From Halovenus sp. (GTDB lineage: Archaea > Halobacteriota > Halobacteria > Halobacteriales > Haloarculaceae): a stretch of 5,475 bases of DNA. A model generated the notes under the pieces. It saw only the letters and a list, made by a program, of their open reading frames with translations, did no database searches and was not told where the DNA came from. A program made the translations under genes and the position numbers. This document shows, in pieces, positions 5,406 to 5,475 of this stretch (its first letter is position 1; each line of letters begins with the position of its first letter). The DNA lies in contig PUNZ01000208.1 in the NCBI GenBank assembly GCA_003551945.1, forward strand, positions 1-5,475, given 5' to 3'.

Positions 5406-5410
5406 ACCTC
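5406..5410 (-). promoter_or_regulatory. Shine-Dalgarno site deciding the reductase start
   Basis: On the minus strand GAGGT lies 7 bases before the ATG at 5398. It falls inside the region that would be coding if the TTG at 5416 were used, so it argues for the shorter form. Confidence 0.55.
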
Positions 5411-5433
5411 ACACAACTATTCTCGTTGCTCAG

Positions 5434-5440
5434 TTAAATA
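5434..5440 (-). promoter_or_regulatory. TATA-like box of the reductase-thiolase-DUF35 operon
   Basis: On the minus strand TATTTAA lies about 36-42 bases before the ATG at 5398. Initiation about 26 bases downstream of the box centre would be near 5411, giving a leader of roughly 13 bases that still includes the GAGGT site. The whole region 5417-5475 is AT-rich and contains no gene. Confidence 0.5.
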
Positions 5441-5475
5441 TCTAGTTTTCTTACGCTCTTTTGATACATTAATCA

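Noticed and set aside
1..5475. CRISPR, transposase, tRNA/rRNA or phage content
   Set aside because: I found no spaced direct repeats, no transposase motifs, no terminal inverted repeats around genes and no tRNA- or rRNA-like stretches. All long genes match ordinary cellular families.

Overview
The window looks like a stretch of haloarchaeal (class Halobacteria) chromosome. The predicted proteins are acidic and rich in Asp and Glu. Codons ending in C or G are frequent, but GC is only moderate by eye. TATA-like boxes lie at archaeal distances, one gene appears leaderless, and internal operon genes carry GGAGGTGA-type Shine-Dalgarno sites. A Haloquadratum-like or other moderate-GC haloarchaeon would fit, but I cannot assign a genus from the sequence alone.

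Left block (1-1650, + strand): the 3' end of an unidentified gene is joined by a one-base stop/start overlap (TAATG) to a ten-helix NrfD/PsrC-family quinone-interacting membrane subunit. That gene in turn overlaps, by ATGA, a 74-aa two-helix membrane protein. This is the distal end of an operon for a membrane redox complex. The catalytic and iron-sulfur subunits would lie to the left, outside the window.

Middle block (1651-3079, + strand): a separately promoted Mrp/NBP35-family P-loop ATPase with an N-terminal MIP18 (DUF59) domain is the likely iron-sulfur cluster carrier. A short hairpin plus T-run follows it and overlaps the promoter of an apparently leaderless 45-aa single-helix membrane miniprotein that was easy to overlook.

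Right block (3109-5475, - strand, convergent with the rest): a tightly coupled three-gene operon is transcribed leftwards. It encodes a short-chain dehydrogenase/reductase of the FabG/PhaB type, an SCP-x-type thiolase with a Cys-His-His active site, and a small DUF35 OB-fold protein. Thiolase plus DUF35 matches the two-subunit haloarchaeal beta-ketothiolases. With the reductase they could condense two acyl-CoAs and reduce the 3-ketoacyl-CoA to 3-hydroxyacyl-CoA, as in polyhydroxyalkanoate precursor supply or a related acyl-CoA pathway. The DUF35 protein has lost every zinc-ribbon cysteine.

I see no RNA genes, insertion sequences, CRISPR arrays or clear foreign DNA. Most of the window is ordinary core-type haloarchaeal gene content. 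The points most worth a second look are the two small membrane proteins, the cysteine-free DUF35 subunit, the His/Asp tail of the NrfD-like protein, and the dyad-rich leader of the Mrp gene.
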